Shown here in pieces: positions 50,384 to 61,302 of a stretch of DNA of 64,000 bases. Location of the stretch: contig OX336354.1 in NCBI GenBank assembly GCA_946902875.1, forward strand, positions 8,033,247 to 8,097,246, in the 5' to 3' direction. Within the stretch, counting starts at the first letter, position 1; every line of letters begins with the position of its first letter. The position numbers were made by a program, and so were the translations under genes. The DNA is from Nematopogon swammerdamellus. Its lineage: Eukaryota > Arthropoda > Insecta > Lepidoptera > Adelidae. The notes under the pieces are model-generated. The model was given only the letters and a program-made list of their open reading frames with translations. It was not told the origin of the DNA and made no database searches.

Positions 50384-51463
50384 TGTAAATCGTTCGAGGA
50401 GAAGAAAGAGATTTTTTTTGTACATGCTGAAATATTTTATTGTTGAAGTGACAAGCATGACAATGACAAGTAAGTTTATTTCTAAATGTTCTACATTATT
50501 TTGGATAGTACCGCTTTCAATATTCCTGGTCTGACATAATCTTCTTGATCAATAGATTTCATTGCGGCCACATAATTACTCAGCTTGGTGGCGAATCCCG
50601 CAATCTCCTTATGATAGAAGTCAGGTAATGTAGGTAATTTTTAATTTGACCAACCATATTTCCTGCTACCATCTCAGGCTGACTGAAGGTCATTTGTAGA
50701 GCCTGCATTATCTGTTCGGCCGTCGTATCGCTCAGCAGTAGTGCTGACACGGCCTCTTTGGCTGCTCCGCGTAGGCAGGAACGCAACCACCATTTATTTT
50801 CCGCGTCCGTGCATTTAGCCATTTTTGTAGAAAAATATAAGAATATTAAAAATTACCTTTGAAATTTAGCCAGTCTAGGGTGTCACCAGAAAATTGTGGC
50901 TCTATCCACTCATTCAAGTTTGGGGTTCCAAAGTTGTCCGACACCAGTGCATCTTCCTCGCTGCTTGCTCTTGAGCAATGTTAGCGTTTAATTTTTTATT
51001 ATTAATTTAATTTCTATGTTGGCCTGGGCGTGTAGAATCCTTGCGCGGGCCTGCGCATTCCAGTCGTTTCCTCCGAGCAACGGACGCAGCTGACGGAGCA
51101 GTAGAGGGAGTTCCGCTGATGACCGATCGAGTTACCCGCGATGGAACGGACCTGCCGCGCGAGCCGCGTCCCCCAACATCAGCGCCATATACTTCAACTC
51201 CTCCAGACGGTCCTTGCTCCTGTCCGTCGCCTTCGCTGTCGGCTGAGCCACCCGCGGTTACCCGCACTGTGGTGCTCCTTGTATTTACCATTATCCTCTC
51301 CCTGAAAGGTCATCTGATTCCTTAACAGCTGCTCGAAAGACCAATGTTGGCTTTACCTCGTTCGAGGAGAAAAAAGAATTTTTTTTTCTACATGGTAAAA
51401 TATTTTATTATTGAAGTGACAAGCATGACAAGGACAAGTAAGTTTTTTTCTAAATTTTCTACA
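50384..51463 (-). mobile_element. Gag-only BEL/Pao-like mini LTR element (remnant)
   Basis: Two similar 111-112-bp repeats, 50384-50495 (TG...CA ends) and 51353-51463, both with TCGTTCGAGGAG, 'gaagtgacaagcatgacaa' and, on the minus strand, an AATAAA signal. They bracket two gag-like reading frames. There is no protease, reverse transcriptase or integrase. Flanking target duplication not found, and the right repeat has lost its terminal TG. Superfamily inferred from gag pattern only. Confidence 0.55.
50496..51291 (-). pseudogene. Broken retroelement gag
   Basis: Frame 51007-51291 (94 codons) begins MVNTRS, a common start for retrotransposon Gag, and is Gly/Ser/Arg-rich. A second block at 50580-50822 contains KWWLRSCLRGAAKEAVSALL and a Q-rich helix, like the central capsid-type region of BEL/Pao Gag. 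It then shifts frame and continues to a stop just inside the left repeat. Frameshifts and a non-coding gap separate the pieces, so it is not functional. Confidence 0.55.
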
Positions 51464-52399
51464 CTAACTTATAAATAAAAAAAAATGGTAAATTGGTTTA
51501 TTTCAAAAGTTTAATGTCCCGGACGACTACGTTCAAAGAAAGAGGAGAATAAAATCTCAACAAAAGCTAAATGAGCATTTATTATTCTCCTGCTCGAAGA
51601 AAGTTTTGTTGATTAGTCTTCTAAAATTATTGAAAATTGTTCATAATTTTCAAAGCTTGAATGACAAAATTATAAGCCTATGATATTTAATATAACGGCC
51701 GCGGGGCTCAATGACAAGCAACTGGAGGTATTTAATAACGAAGTTCCCAACTAGACGGTCTTCTGTAAACATGGCATCACAGACTTTATGTTTGAAGTAG
51801 GACTTCCATGTTAGGGTGAATAAAATACTAAGTAAATAAATATTATGAATAATTTATTTTTAAATAAATTTGAATAAAAAAAACGAATTTACTAAAATAA
51901 GTAAAAAAATACCATTTAAACATGGACGATGGCGCCACTGACCTGCTGGAGTGATGTCTGCGGCAGCGGCACGGATTCGATTGCTCCTGGGATTTTATTT
52001 TGGGTTGCGTGGCAGATAAAAGTTAGAAATTTCACGTAAAACTGCACTCGCGCGCGAGAGGCAGGACCTCTTGAAACGAAAATAACTGATTTGCGTTGCG
52101 GGTATAAGTTCGTAAATTATTTACAGTTCTCCAGGGTTTATAGAGCGCGGCGGAGCGGCGCGCGGTGGAATTGCTCCTTTTCTATCTTGTGTAATAATAA
52201 AACAGTCGTTTGCTCTAGCACTTGTTATAATTTGTTTTTTTATGAAATACAATTTAAACCTTAGATATTAGCTATCTTTTTTACCTATCTGTGGTGCTCC
52301 TATAGAATTTCGAATTCGAAATTTCGCCTGTACGCTGAGTTGGAAATCAACTATCCCCATGCCAAATTTCAGCTTAACGAGTGGCATAAATAGCGCATT
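51464..52399. other. No gene recognised
   Basis: AT-rich with GC-rich patches (52020-52180). Nothing with splice support. Confidence 0.4.
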
Positions 52400-52512
52400 T
52401 GAGAGTAAAAAGAGGCGGAAGAGGTGTGTCAGGATCGTGGCACGTGGAGATTCGTATTGTCTCTGTCTACCCCGCCGCGAAACCGGCGTGACACTATGTA
52501 TGTATATAGAAT
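52400..52512 (+). repeat. RTE-C LINE 3' tail fragment
   Basis: 'aagaggcggaagaggtgtgt', CAGGATCGTGGCACGTGGAG, 'aaaccggcgtgacac', TATG tail. Confidence 0.85.
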
Positions 52513-52768
52513 TTGAAGCCAATATTTTTTTTTTACTTTTATTTTACCTTAATGGTAGTACTTAGTAGACAACACGCAAGCATCCCGCGAGACAGAAGGG
52601 GAAAGGAGCCGATTCAACAATTGTGTCGTCTAAACGGGGCTATTTGCACAGGATCTCAATTTAACTGGTTTCGCTTCACATTACGCGGGTCATAATTGTT
52701 ATCTGCAATATTACACCGGCTAATTACCAGACTCGAGCGTTTGGAGGAAATTTACAGCCATATCTGGG

Positions 52769-53094
52769 GCCGTGTGGGGCCGGTACTTAAAAAGAATAGC
52801 CCCACCTGCATCTCTCCCCGTGTATGTCGTAAAAGGCGACTAAGGGATATGACTCCCTTCTTATATTACTAGGTGGTAGGGTTTAACCCGCCCGGGTTGG
52901 TACCACCGCACTGAATGAAAGGTCGGTCGAAACGGCTATGTAAATAGTTTGTGTTTTCCATCCAGTTCAGTGTAGCCGGCACGACCGAATGGAGGCACTG
53001 ACGTGGCACCAAGTTCACCCGGTGTTATGGGCTGACATCACGGATGTTGTAGGTGATGTAGCCAACCGTATCAAGTTTCCATAAAAAAAAAAAA
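52769..53094 (+). mobile_element. Chimeric SINE with target duplication
   Basis: SINE-B head (CCGTGTGGGGCCGGTACTTA ... GCGACTAAGGGATATGACTC) fused to SINE-5S core (TTACTAGGTGGTAGGG near 52864) and tail (GATGTAGCCAACCGTATCAA, A-run). The perfect direct repeat ATCTGGG at 52762-52768 and 53095-53101 encloses the fused unit. Same junction as at 44703-45022. Confidence 0.93.
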
Positions 53095-53101
53095 ATCTGG
53101 G

Positions 53102-53562
53102 TATTATTTCACATCGCTATACACTGTCGTTCTCTTGTGCCCTAGGGCAGAGGCGCGCTGAGGGTTCGGTAGCTATTCCCTTCTTTCACGTATGAGTGAG
53201 TGCGCGGTTGCTTCGTGTTACGTATTGCTGCCGTTCACACGGCGCGGCGCGACCCGCTCCGCCCGCGAGACGTTTCGTTTTTTCTGATACAAACTTGAAA
53301 ATAGTGTTCATGCCGTAAGCATATGGACTGTTAAAATTTTTTTTTTATTAATTTTTTTAGTTTTTATGCATTGCGTTTTGGAATTATCGCCTCGGACAGA
53401 GCAAATTGTACACATTCCTTACCATAACATTTTTATAATAGTAGTAATCTAAGCTTTCAAAGACTTTTTCATTCATGTACACCTACTCAACCTGTTAAAA
53501 ATGTATTTCTATTTTCAACTTAGTTTTGCGCCCCTTATTAATTAAGTTGAGGACTCCTGGCA
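53102..53562. other. No gene; GC-rich patch 53150-53280
   Basis: 'acacggcgcggcgcgacccg' and 'ctccgcccgcgagacg' stand out in AT-rich surroundings; no exon or core promoter motif that I can support. Confidence 0.35.
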
Positions 53563-53860
53563 TTGTTTGCAAATACAATTTCGTTACCCATCGAGAACCT
53601 GTATACATTCCGAGTTTCAAGAAGATACCTCGAACCGCTTAAGAGCTATTCCACGGGGAATGCTTGGAGCAGCTGTTCATCGGGATTCCGCTGTCCCTTT
53701 TCCACCTCCGCACAACGCGCACTGGGCAGGGTTTGCATCCCTATACGCTGGACTTACCGCGGATGCGTACCAATCGGTTCTGCAGGTCTATCGTCCACAG
53801 AACTGGTAAACTCTGGAACTCTCAAAACGCCAACATATTTCCCCCCAAGTATAGTCTCGG
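53563..53860 (+). pseudogene. LINE-P C-terminal coding remnant
   Basis: Plus frames read MRTNRFCRSIVHRTGKLWNS and related pieces, the same LINE C-terminal region as 36640-37060, broken by frameshifts. It ends where a SINE-5S fragment begins. Confidence 0.7.
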
Positions 53861-53861
53861 G

Positions 53862-54150
53862 TCTAGCCGTGGAGGCTAACCGTGGTTCGGATTATATCCT
53901 GTACAATACTGTAGGTCGGTTCACTTCTTACCTTACAAGGTGGTAGTGTTCAACCTGCCCGGGTGGGCGGGTTGAATGAATGAATGGTCGATCGAGACGG
54001 CTATGTACCTATAAATAGTGCGCGTTTTCCATTCAGTTTAGTGTAGCCGGCACGACAAAAGGGAAGCCTAGTTCAGCAAGGTGTTATGGACTGACATCAC
54101 GCATGCTGTAGGCGAAGAAGCCAACCGTGTCAGTTTCCATTTAAAAAAAA
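53862..54150 (+). repeat. SINE-5S, 5'-truncated and diverged
   Basis: 'ccgtggaggctaaccgtggt' (box B region), core with 'gtaggtcggttcacttctta', tail GCCAACCGTGTCAGTTTCCA, A-run. Confidence 0.8.
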
Positions 54151-54572
54151 CTACAGAAAAGTAAGTATAAAAATATAGGGTGTACTAGAATGTCATTTCA
54201 GTTGTACTATTGAACTGTATAATTAATTCAAGCCTGTAATGAATATAGCTGCTGTAATTAGAAGCTCACCTCATAAATTAGAAACCAACCAAACGCTCGA
54301 TGTTGTGGTCCCAAATTAGTAACCCTAGTAATTTATCGGCAATCAGTCATCGATTACGTATCCGACCGCGAACTTCGCAACCGCAAGCTATTATGTAACA
54401 GCTATTGCGAACATTGAACGTAGAAACATAAGAGCTGTTGTATTAATAAACAAGGCCAGAGGGAAGCATTGGCTAAGGAACATAGCTCCGACAGGAACAA
54501 AGCTGCGTCCACTTAAACGATAAAATACTTTATTCAAAACCAAGTGTACGCCAGTCTCACCAGCCTGAAATG
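54151..54572. other. No gene recognised
   Basis: Nothing identified. Confidence 0.4.
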
Positions 54573-54842
54573 TTAAGTACCGGACCTCACCAGATTAAAA
54601 TTTTAAGTACTGGACCTCACCAGCTTACAATTTTAAGTACAGGACCTCACCAGCTTACAATTTTAAGTACCGGACCTCACCAGCTTACAATTTTAAGTGC
54701 CGGACCTCACCAGCTTACAATTTTAAGTACTGGACCTCACCAGCTTACAATTTTAAGTACCGGACCTCATCAGATTAGAATTTTAAGTACCGGACCTCAT
54801 CAGATTCGAATTTTAAGTACCGGATCTCATCAGCACAAAATT
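54573..54842 (+). repeat. 30-bp minisatellite, nine units
   Basis: Nine units of TTAAGTACCGGACCTCACCA, GCTTACAATT with single-base variants. Because 30 is divisible by three, a 119-codon frame with a ten-residue repeat (LSTGPHQLTI) stays open; there is no other evidence of coding. Confidence 0.97.
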
Positions 54843-54946
54843 CAACTTGATGACAGTTTTCATCACGACGACGTCACGTCGAACAGTATTTGTCGGTTAA
54901 AAGACATTTCGCATGCAGAAGGTAACTAGAAGCTATAGTTTTTTTT

Positions 54947-55200
54947 ATGGAAACTGACACGGTTGGCTACATCACCAGCAACATCTGTGATGTCAGCCCA
55001 TAACACCGGGTGAACTAGGTGCCACGTCAGTGCTTCCCTTCATTTCATGTCGGCTAAACTGAACTGGACGGAAAACACGAACTATTTACATAGCCGTTTC
55101 GACCGACGTTTCGTACAGTGCGGTGGATACCAACCCGGCCAGGATAAACCCTACCACCTAGTAAGGTAAGAAGAGGTCCCTTCGACCTACAGTTTAGTCG
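54947..55200 (-). repeat. SINE-5S tail and core
   Basis: GGAAACTGACACGGTTGGCT ... 'ccctaccacctagtaaggta', 'gacctacagttt'; head missing. Its right edge touches the RTE LINE. Confidence 0.88.
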
Positions 55201-55204
55201 AAGG

Positions 55205-56185
55205 TTGTGAAATCGGACGTAATTGTAAAAATACGGCGTCACCTTGGCTGTTCAATCTATTCATGGACAGCTGCTTGGCTGATCTGAAAGAATATGATTG
55301 TGGATTAAGAATGGATGAGTTAGTTGTGAAATGCCTTTTGTACGCCGACGATCAAGTGATACTTGCGTCGTCGGTGGGCGAGTTGCAAGACATGGTAACT
55401 GTTATGGTTGAAGCATTTAAAAGGAAGGGAAAGTGAATGTAAACAAGACGAAAGTAATGGTACTGGAACGGAATGAAATAGTGTCCGAATGCGATGTAAG
55501 GATTGGGAATGAGAGACTGGAGCAAGTGAACGAATTCGTATATCTGGGGAATATGTTCACGCGGGATGGAAAATGTGAAGGAGATGTAGAAAAGAGAGTG
55601 AAAGTCGGCAACCAAGTGAATGGAGCGTTGCACGCTATTATGAGCAGCCAAAGCATGTCAACTAGGGCACGTTTGGCTGTACATGGTGGAGTGCTCGCCC
55701 CTACACTTATGTACGGGAGTGAAAGTTGGGCATGGCAGAAGAAGCATGAAAGTAGGATTAATGCTGTGGAAATGCGCGCGCTGAGGAGTATGTGTGGAGT
55801 TACAATGAAAGATAGATTGAGAAATAGTGTAGTGCGAGAGCGCTGTGGGCTGAAAGAAGATATAGTGACAAGAATTGAGAAAGGGATGCTTCGGTGGTTC
55901 GGTCATGTTGGAAGAATGGATGATAGGAGACTAACGAAAGAAATTTATGAAGCAAATGTGAGTGGAAGAGTCAGGAAGGGTCGCCCTAGACGCACTTACC
56001 TGGACCAGATCGGGCATGTGCTCAAAAAGGGGCAAGTGCGTAGTACCCGTAACCGACGAGCATGAAGAACATTATGGGAGTGGAAGAGGCGGCAGAGGTG
56101 TGTCAGGATCGTGGCACGTGGAGATCCGTTGTCTCTGCCTACCCCACCGGGAAACAGGCGTGACGCTATGTATGTATGTATGTAT
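55205..56185 (+). pseudogene. RTE-clade LINE, 3' third, frameshifted
   Basis: First frame (about 55239-55425) reads SPWLFNLFMDSCLADLKEYD and LLYADDQVILASS, the RT motif C (YADD at 55341-55352). A frameshift near 55430 leads to a 210-codon frame (55433-56065) with NEFVYLGNMFTRDGKCEGDV, YGSESWAWQKK and MLRWFGHVGRMDDRRL, typical of RTE-clade C-termini. A small deletion at about 56063 shifts the final 35 codons (GVEEAAE...TGKQA). It ends with GGGAAACAGGCGTGACGC and TGTA repeats. It is the source family for the RTE-C fragments. 5'-truncated, inactive. Confidence 0.88.
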
Positions 56186-56789
56186 GTTGTAAAAATATTT
56201 ACTTACTTTAAACTGAACATATATATTTATTTATTTATATTATTTCAAAATACTGCCTCTATCGTTTGCTAAATTGCACTAAAGTATTCAACAATTATTT
56301 AATTGCTAAAATTGCTCAATCACCTTCTATCGCTTAAAGTTGATAAATGCTTCGCAGAACTGCCACGAAGTTCGCCTTCCGGTGCGATTTTATTTCAAAA
56401 GTTCCTATCATTAAGGGCCATTTCCGGTTAGTGTGAAAGTTTGGAGCTGGTTCAAGCGTCAGAGTCTTCTTCCTGTTGCCTTGAACGTTCTGGTAATAGT
56501 TTTAGTACACTTTTGAACAATTTCTCATTTCCGGTTCTCGGTTTTAATAATAGTATCCTCTATTATATAAATTCGACGGTGTCTGTTTGTCATATGTTAA
56601 TTCTTATTTGCACTTTTTTAGACCGCTTGTTATTATTGTTGTGACTAAAAATATTAATTGTTCAAGACACCTTAAAAACAACAATACTAATGTTATTAAA
56701 ATTTCGATCAAAATAGATGGCGCGCATAGCTCTTAAGTTTACGATTTCTTCGAGACAATGTGCATTTTTCGTCAGCTTAGCAAAGATAT
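56186..56789. other. No gene recognised
   Basis: AT-rich, no exon support. Confidence 0.4.
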
Positions 56790-57260
56790 ATTACGTACTA
56801 GATCAATCACTCGGCTAGCTCACATGTTCCACCTAGTTGCGGTTCACGATCATCATGTCTCTTAGTCGAGCGCGAGAGCCCGCAGCGCGCAGTCGTCGCC
56901 TGCCTGCTGCGATCGCGCCTCGCCTACTTTAAACTAATACATTTACACATCTTCGTCGATGCGAAGGTGCGATGGCGAATCTGGAGATGAAGTGTTAAAA
57001 TGAAAAGACAATATGCACACGCACACCGACAACGCACGAGTGCGATCGTTCTCCCTACCCTTTGCCTCTCTCCCGCAAGCTTCCCGCCCCGCGCGAGCCA
57101 AGAATACCGGCCGCCAGCCCGTCTCCCACACGCTTCCCGCCCCGTGCGCGCTCCCCTCTTCCGCTCGGCTCTGCGCTCCACCTCCCCGCTACCTTACCCC
57201 ATACCTCAGCCGCTCGAACATATTTAGCAGCTATATTTCTTCGGAGCGCTGGCTCTATAT
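56790..57260. promoter_or_regulatory. GC-rich, CpG-rich island, possible promoter
   Basis: Far more GC- and CpG-rich than its surroundings (GAGCGCGAGAGCCCGCAGCG, CTCCCCTCTTCCGCTCGGCT). Several long frames on both strands here are explained by base composition. It could be a promoter or 5' UTR exon, perhaps of the minus-strand cyclase gene, but I found no TATA, initiator or ATG exon to prove it. Confidence 0.3.
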
Positions 57261-57289
57261 AATATTTCCTCAAAGCAGCGTAGCCGCTT

Positions 57290-57610
57290 TTTTTTTATGG
57301 GAAGCTCGACATATGACGCACGCTAGACTAACGCAGAGGTGTAGTCCGACGGCTCCCACGGGCATTCGAGTATTTACGGGGGCTGCGAATACCATGTCGG
57401 CCGGCTAGGTGCACCTTCACATTATGTTTGATGGATCCCAGACTGTACATTAGAGGAAAGGATGCAGGTGGGAGTGCATTCCACATGTTGGCAACCCTGT
57501 AAATAAAGGATTTACAGGATCGATTTGTCCTAAGTGGGGGAATATCGACAGTGTGTGGATTCATTTCCAACCTGTTGCGCGTGGAACGATGGTAGAATGG
57601 GGATGAAGGG
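57290..57610 (-). pseudogene. LINE-P C-terminal coding remnant
   Basis: Minus-strand 80-codon frame (57328-57570) with LRTNRSCKSFIYRVANMWNA and HLAGRHGIRSPR, matching the LINE-P C-terminus at 36640 and 53563. It ends in the LINE-P 3' block toward 57290. Confidence 0.75.
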
Positions 57611-58770
57611 ATCGCATCGTGCAGCTTAATTTCAATAGTTTAATAATTTAATACAGCGTGTGTCAGCAAAGTCACAGCACTAATGGGCACAATCTCTTCT
57701 ATAGATCATATCAATAATAATATAACCCGGCGGCGTGCTTGGAGGTCCGCCTCCCGCCGCCGCCGGCGAGAATACCATTGTTTGTTTTGTCTGTTTGTAT
57801 TAATTTTGTATAGGTATTTTATTTTATAATTATATAAATTTAATATAAATATGTAGATACCCAAAAAACGTGAAAATAAAGAAAGATACTTGTATATATA
57901 ATTAATTTGAAAATATATCTTGTACATAAAATGTGATAATAAAGAAATAATAATACACTTTATGCCACTTAATGTGTGGCAAGAGCGGGTTTATTGCCTT
58001 AGACAATTTTCTCCAGTCAACCCGGTCAACAAAAGTACGTATAAGAATTATTTACAGTATAAGAATATCATGTAACTTTTTGCAACATTATTTCCAGTTA
58101 ATTGAAGTCATTAACCCTGTGCACGTAATTATTTATTGTATGAAGTCACGTATGAAATAGAACTAAAGTATTGTGTTAATTGAAATTAATATTATCGTTC
58201 TAAATTCAAAATTTCGTCCTCAAAATTGCCTCTTAGATAATCCTTTCAATCTATGTTCATAATTTGACTATTATTATTTAATTTGCTTACTTTCCGTTCT
58301 TGGAACTAAGTTAAATTTACCTTCAAATTAAAACACGCACAAACTTCGTTCAATTTAACTTTTCTGCCCGAATTCTTCGCTCGGTATCGAATCGGCTAAT
58401 AAATGGGAATGTCCAAATAAGATGAACGAGAAATCGCCGAAGCTATTCCACAGTAGAAAAATTTAGAACAGTAAACCAATCGAGAATAGTAACACCGTTT
58501 TGTAAAAAATCTTAAAACGCGAAATTTCACTACCACATGCAACATAACCTGCATCATTGTACTATTACATCATTGAGCTAAGTCGTGCTCCATAAAAACC
58601 TCTCGGAAAGTCTCCGCATACGTTAGTCTTTATATTGTTCATTGCAATATTGTCTAAAACCTTATAATTAAGAACATTTCGTTTGTTTTTAAGTGATATG
58701 ATACGCTTCAATTCGTTTAAAACAAGCTAAAACATTCTTCATAACAATGTATTACGATATATTTTAAAAT
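57611..58770. other. No gene recognised (1.2 kb AT-rich)
   Basis: A GC-rich hairpin-like spot at 57730-57775 (CCGGCGGCGTGC, CCGCCGCCGCCGG). Otherwise AT-rich, with a LINE-like 'gcaagagcgggtttattgcc' near 57978. Confidence 0.4.
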
Positions 58771-59000
58771 GGCTTTTGCCCGCGGCTTCGCTTTGCGTGA
58801 CTTTTTGCTCACAGCTGAGACCGCCAATAATGTAGCGTTGGGACTTACAGCCTCAAACCATCTTGAGAAGTGACAGAATGTAAAAATGAAAACCGTATGT
58901 AAATCGATAGAGTGGTTCTCGAGTTATAAGGATATTCATATATTGACGTAGGGTACATGTACATGGTCGGTCGCCGGTCGTCCGTAGAAACTTCGCTTTA
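58771..59000 (-). mobile_element. Helitron-like element
   Basis: Minus-strand copy: GGCTTTTGCCCGCGGCTTCG (3' end), 'gtgacagaatgtaa', 'atcgatagagtggttctcga', 'ccgtagaaacttcgctt'. The CTAG terminus is mutated. Confidence 0.8.
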
Positions 59001-59016
59001 TTAATTAGGTACTCTG

Positions 59017-59217
59017 TACCGTGATACTTTGTATCACGAGATTTTACCTACACCGCGCACTACGCTACGCCGTGTTCTCCGCATCATTTTGTATGGAGAA
59101 ACGGAGCAGCACCTCTAGTGATAGATTTGCGAACTTCGTTTCTCCATACAAAATGATGCGGAGAACACGGCGGCGTAGCGTAGTACACGGTGTAGGTTAA
59201 ATATCGTGGTAAGGGCA
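59017..59217. mobile_element. pal-D foldback MITE, copy 4
   Basis: 201 bp. Left end slightly rearranged (TACCGTGATACTTTGTATCA, CGAGATTTTACCTAC), right end GGTTAAATATCGTGGTAAGG. Direct CTG at 59014-59016 and 59218-59220. The arms include the common 'ctccgcatcattttgtatgg'. Confidence 0.88.
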
Positions 59218-59220
59218 CTG

Positions 59221-59684
59221 CTCTCCGACCTGTTCACTATGGCAATGGAGCGTTTGCGAGCTATTAGCGGAACATTTCTGTGCGTTGGTTCGAAACATTA
59301 TACTGTTTTATCTATCTACTGTGGCAATTCGTACAGACGACGACGGCAATATTTATTGCCCTACGCAATTTATTGCTTATTACACATTACCGAGTTGGGA
59401 CCGCTGAGATATAAAAATGAGTTTTTTTACCAGCGCAACATCACAAGATTAATGTGCGAGTATCGCTCAGAGTTTCGCTAAAATAATTTATAGGTCAAAG
59501 GGATGTTTCCGTACCTGGAACTGAACAACTATTGATATACGACTTGTTATTTTGAGGTAAACATTGGATTTTTTATTTACGACATAATAATAAATAGTTT
59601 ATCACATTTGGAAGCATTCATTTATAACTATGGAAAGTAGTGTGTAACGCGACCGAAAGAGATGTCCGTACGTTCACTTATAGT
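59221..59684. other. No gene recognised
   Basis: A 91-codon plus frame beginning in pal-D (59206-59481) has no domain. Confidence 0.35.
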
Positions 59685-59960
59685 TTTTAGATTTCCGTAC
59701 CTCGTACCGAAGCCTATTACTAAGCCTACAGCGTCTGTCTGTCCGTTCGTTCGTCCGATGACTGTATCTTTGGAACCGTAATAGCTAACCGGTTGAAATG
59801 TTCACAGCATATGTGTTATTTTGTCGGATATTAAAAACAAGAAATAATAAAAAATTTAATAGTGAAAAATAAAGGGATAGAAGAAACGTGTTTTTCAACG
59901 TTTTTTTTTTGTGGTGCGGAACCCTCTGTTCGTGAGTCCGCCTCGCACTTGGCCGCCTTT
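59685..59960 (-). repeat. rep-E, near full length
   Basis: 'gatttccgtacctcgtaccg', GTCTGTCTGTCCGTTCGTTC ... GAGTCCGCCTCGCACTTGGC, CGCC. Confidence 0.8.
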
Positions 59961-60631
59961 TTCAATACAATATTATGTAGATATTCACACGATTTTGCGG
60001 TGGATACTTCCAAAACTGTGTATGCACCACTGCACAATTATACATATAGATATTTAGTTTATTTTATTTCAATACTAGAACCTTTGAAAGCATTCCGTTA
60101 TTGTTATTTTTAACGAAACCAGACATTAGGTATAGAATTAATAAAACATTTGCCTTGATAAAAATAATTGACAATGGAAATACCATGTCCATTGTTCGCC
60201 GTTCCCTCTTGTATAACATTTGAAACTAAGTTTTATCTTTAATTAATAAACTTCTGTCCGAAATTCGAAATTAAAAGAACAAAAAAGTTCTTTTGAAATT
60301 TAAAAAAACTTCACACCTAATTGGGACTGAGTTTGTTTTATCCACGAGAGTAAAAGTCAGAACTCTATCATTTATTTCGCTGTAGGTAAATTAATGCCGT
60401 AATGATTTTAGACAATTTTTCATCGAAATGTAAATGATAAAATATAAGATGGTGATGAGGTTATGCATGTACAAGAAGCATCGCCAAGCAGCGTCAGTGT
60501 AGTGCTGATAAGTGATTGGATGATAAATGGTAGGTAATAATATTCCTTATTGAACACCAGTTTACAAAAGAGTTGACACAATAATCATAATTAAACATGA
60601 AGGCATTTTATTCGAAATTTTAGTACTTATG
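59961..60631. other. No gene recognised
   Basis: AT-rich, nothing identified. Confidence 0.4.
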
Positions 60632-60745
60632 TTTTTTTATGTAATCCGGTATGGGTGGCTGAGTCAGAGGGGCCAAAGCACATGCTCTGACCAGTCACCC
60701 CCGAAAAGGTTATACGGGACTAGAGGAAAACACAAGAATGTGGTG
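60632..60745 (+). repeat. mod-M module
   Basis: TTTTTATGTAATCCGGTATG, GGTGGCTGAGTCAGAGGGGC, 'agcacatgctctgaccag'. Confidence 0.8.
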
Positions 60746-61239
60746 AGAGGTGCATGTAGGAGATCATGAACATTGTAGGAAAACGAATTAAATGAACTAA
60801 ACCAAATAAATTCAACACGCAAACATTTAGCATTTTAGAACGTTGATAATACTCACTGTAATATACAGAAAATTAAAAAAAAACACAAACAGTACCTTCC
60901 ACAATGGTCTAGTTAAATTTAAGCACAGTGGGTGGTTTAAAACGAGTGCTAAATTTCTCAGAATATAATATTGGATTAAGCCATATCTGAAAATGGGTCC
61001 GCATAATGAGTTTAATATTTATAGAGCTTTTACAGAAAAGATTTACCCTTTTTTCCCACACCGAGACCCAGCCGAATTAAAGCAAATTTAAAAAGCAAGT
61101 TTATGTTAAAATGTGTTAAAATTAATTAAAATTTATGGCACTTAATAAAATTATGACCCTGTTTTCTCGATTCCACTGGTCAACCCCGGTTGAACTTGGT
61201 GCTGATTGTATACACCTAGCATCTCAGACTAGCACATCG
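60746..61239. other. No gene recognised
   Basis: AT-rich sequence, nothing identified. Confidence 0.4.
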
Positions 61240-61302
61240 AGCCTACTAGAACGCAGTCGGTCGAAACGACTATGTAAATAGTTCGTGTTTTCCGTCCAGT
61301 GG
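61240..61302 (+). repeat. SINE-5S core fragment
   Basis: 'gtcggtcgaaacgactatgt', AAATAGTTCGTGTTTTCCGT, CCAGT. Confidence 0.75.

Noticed and set aside
54570..54929. 119-codon frame over the 30-bp minisatellite as a repeat protein
   Set aside because: The period is divisible by three, so more than one frame is open by construction; no start context or conservation supports it.
56924..57408. Several overlapping frames on both strands in the GC-rich island
   Set aside because: Low stop density from high GC content; peptides are Arg/Pro/Ala-rich without motifs.
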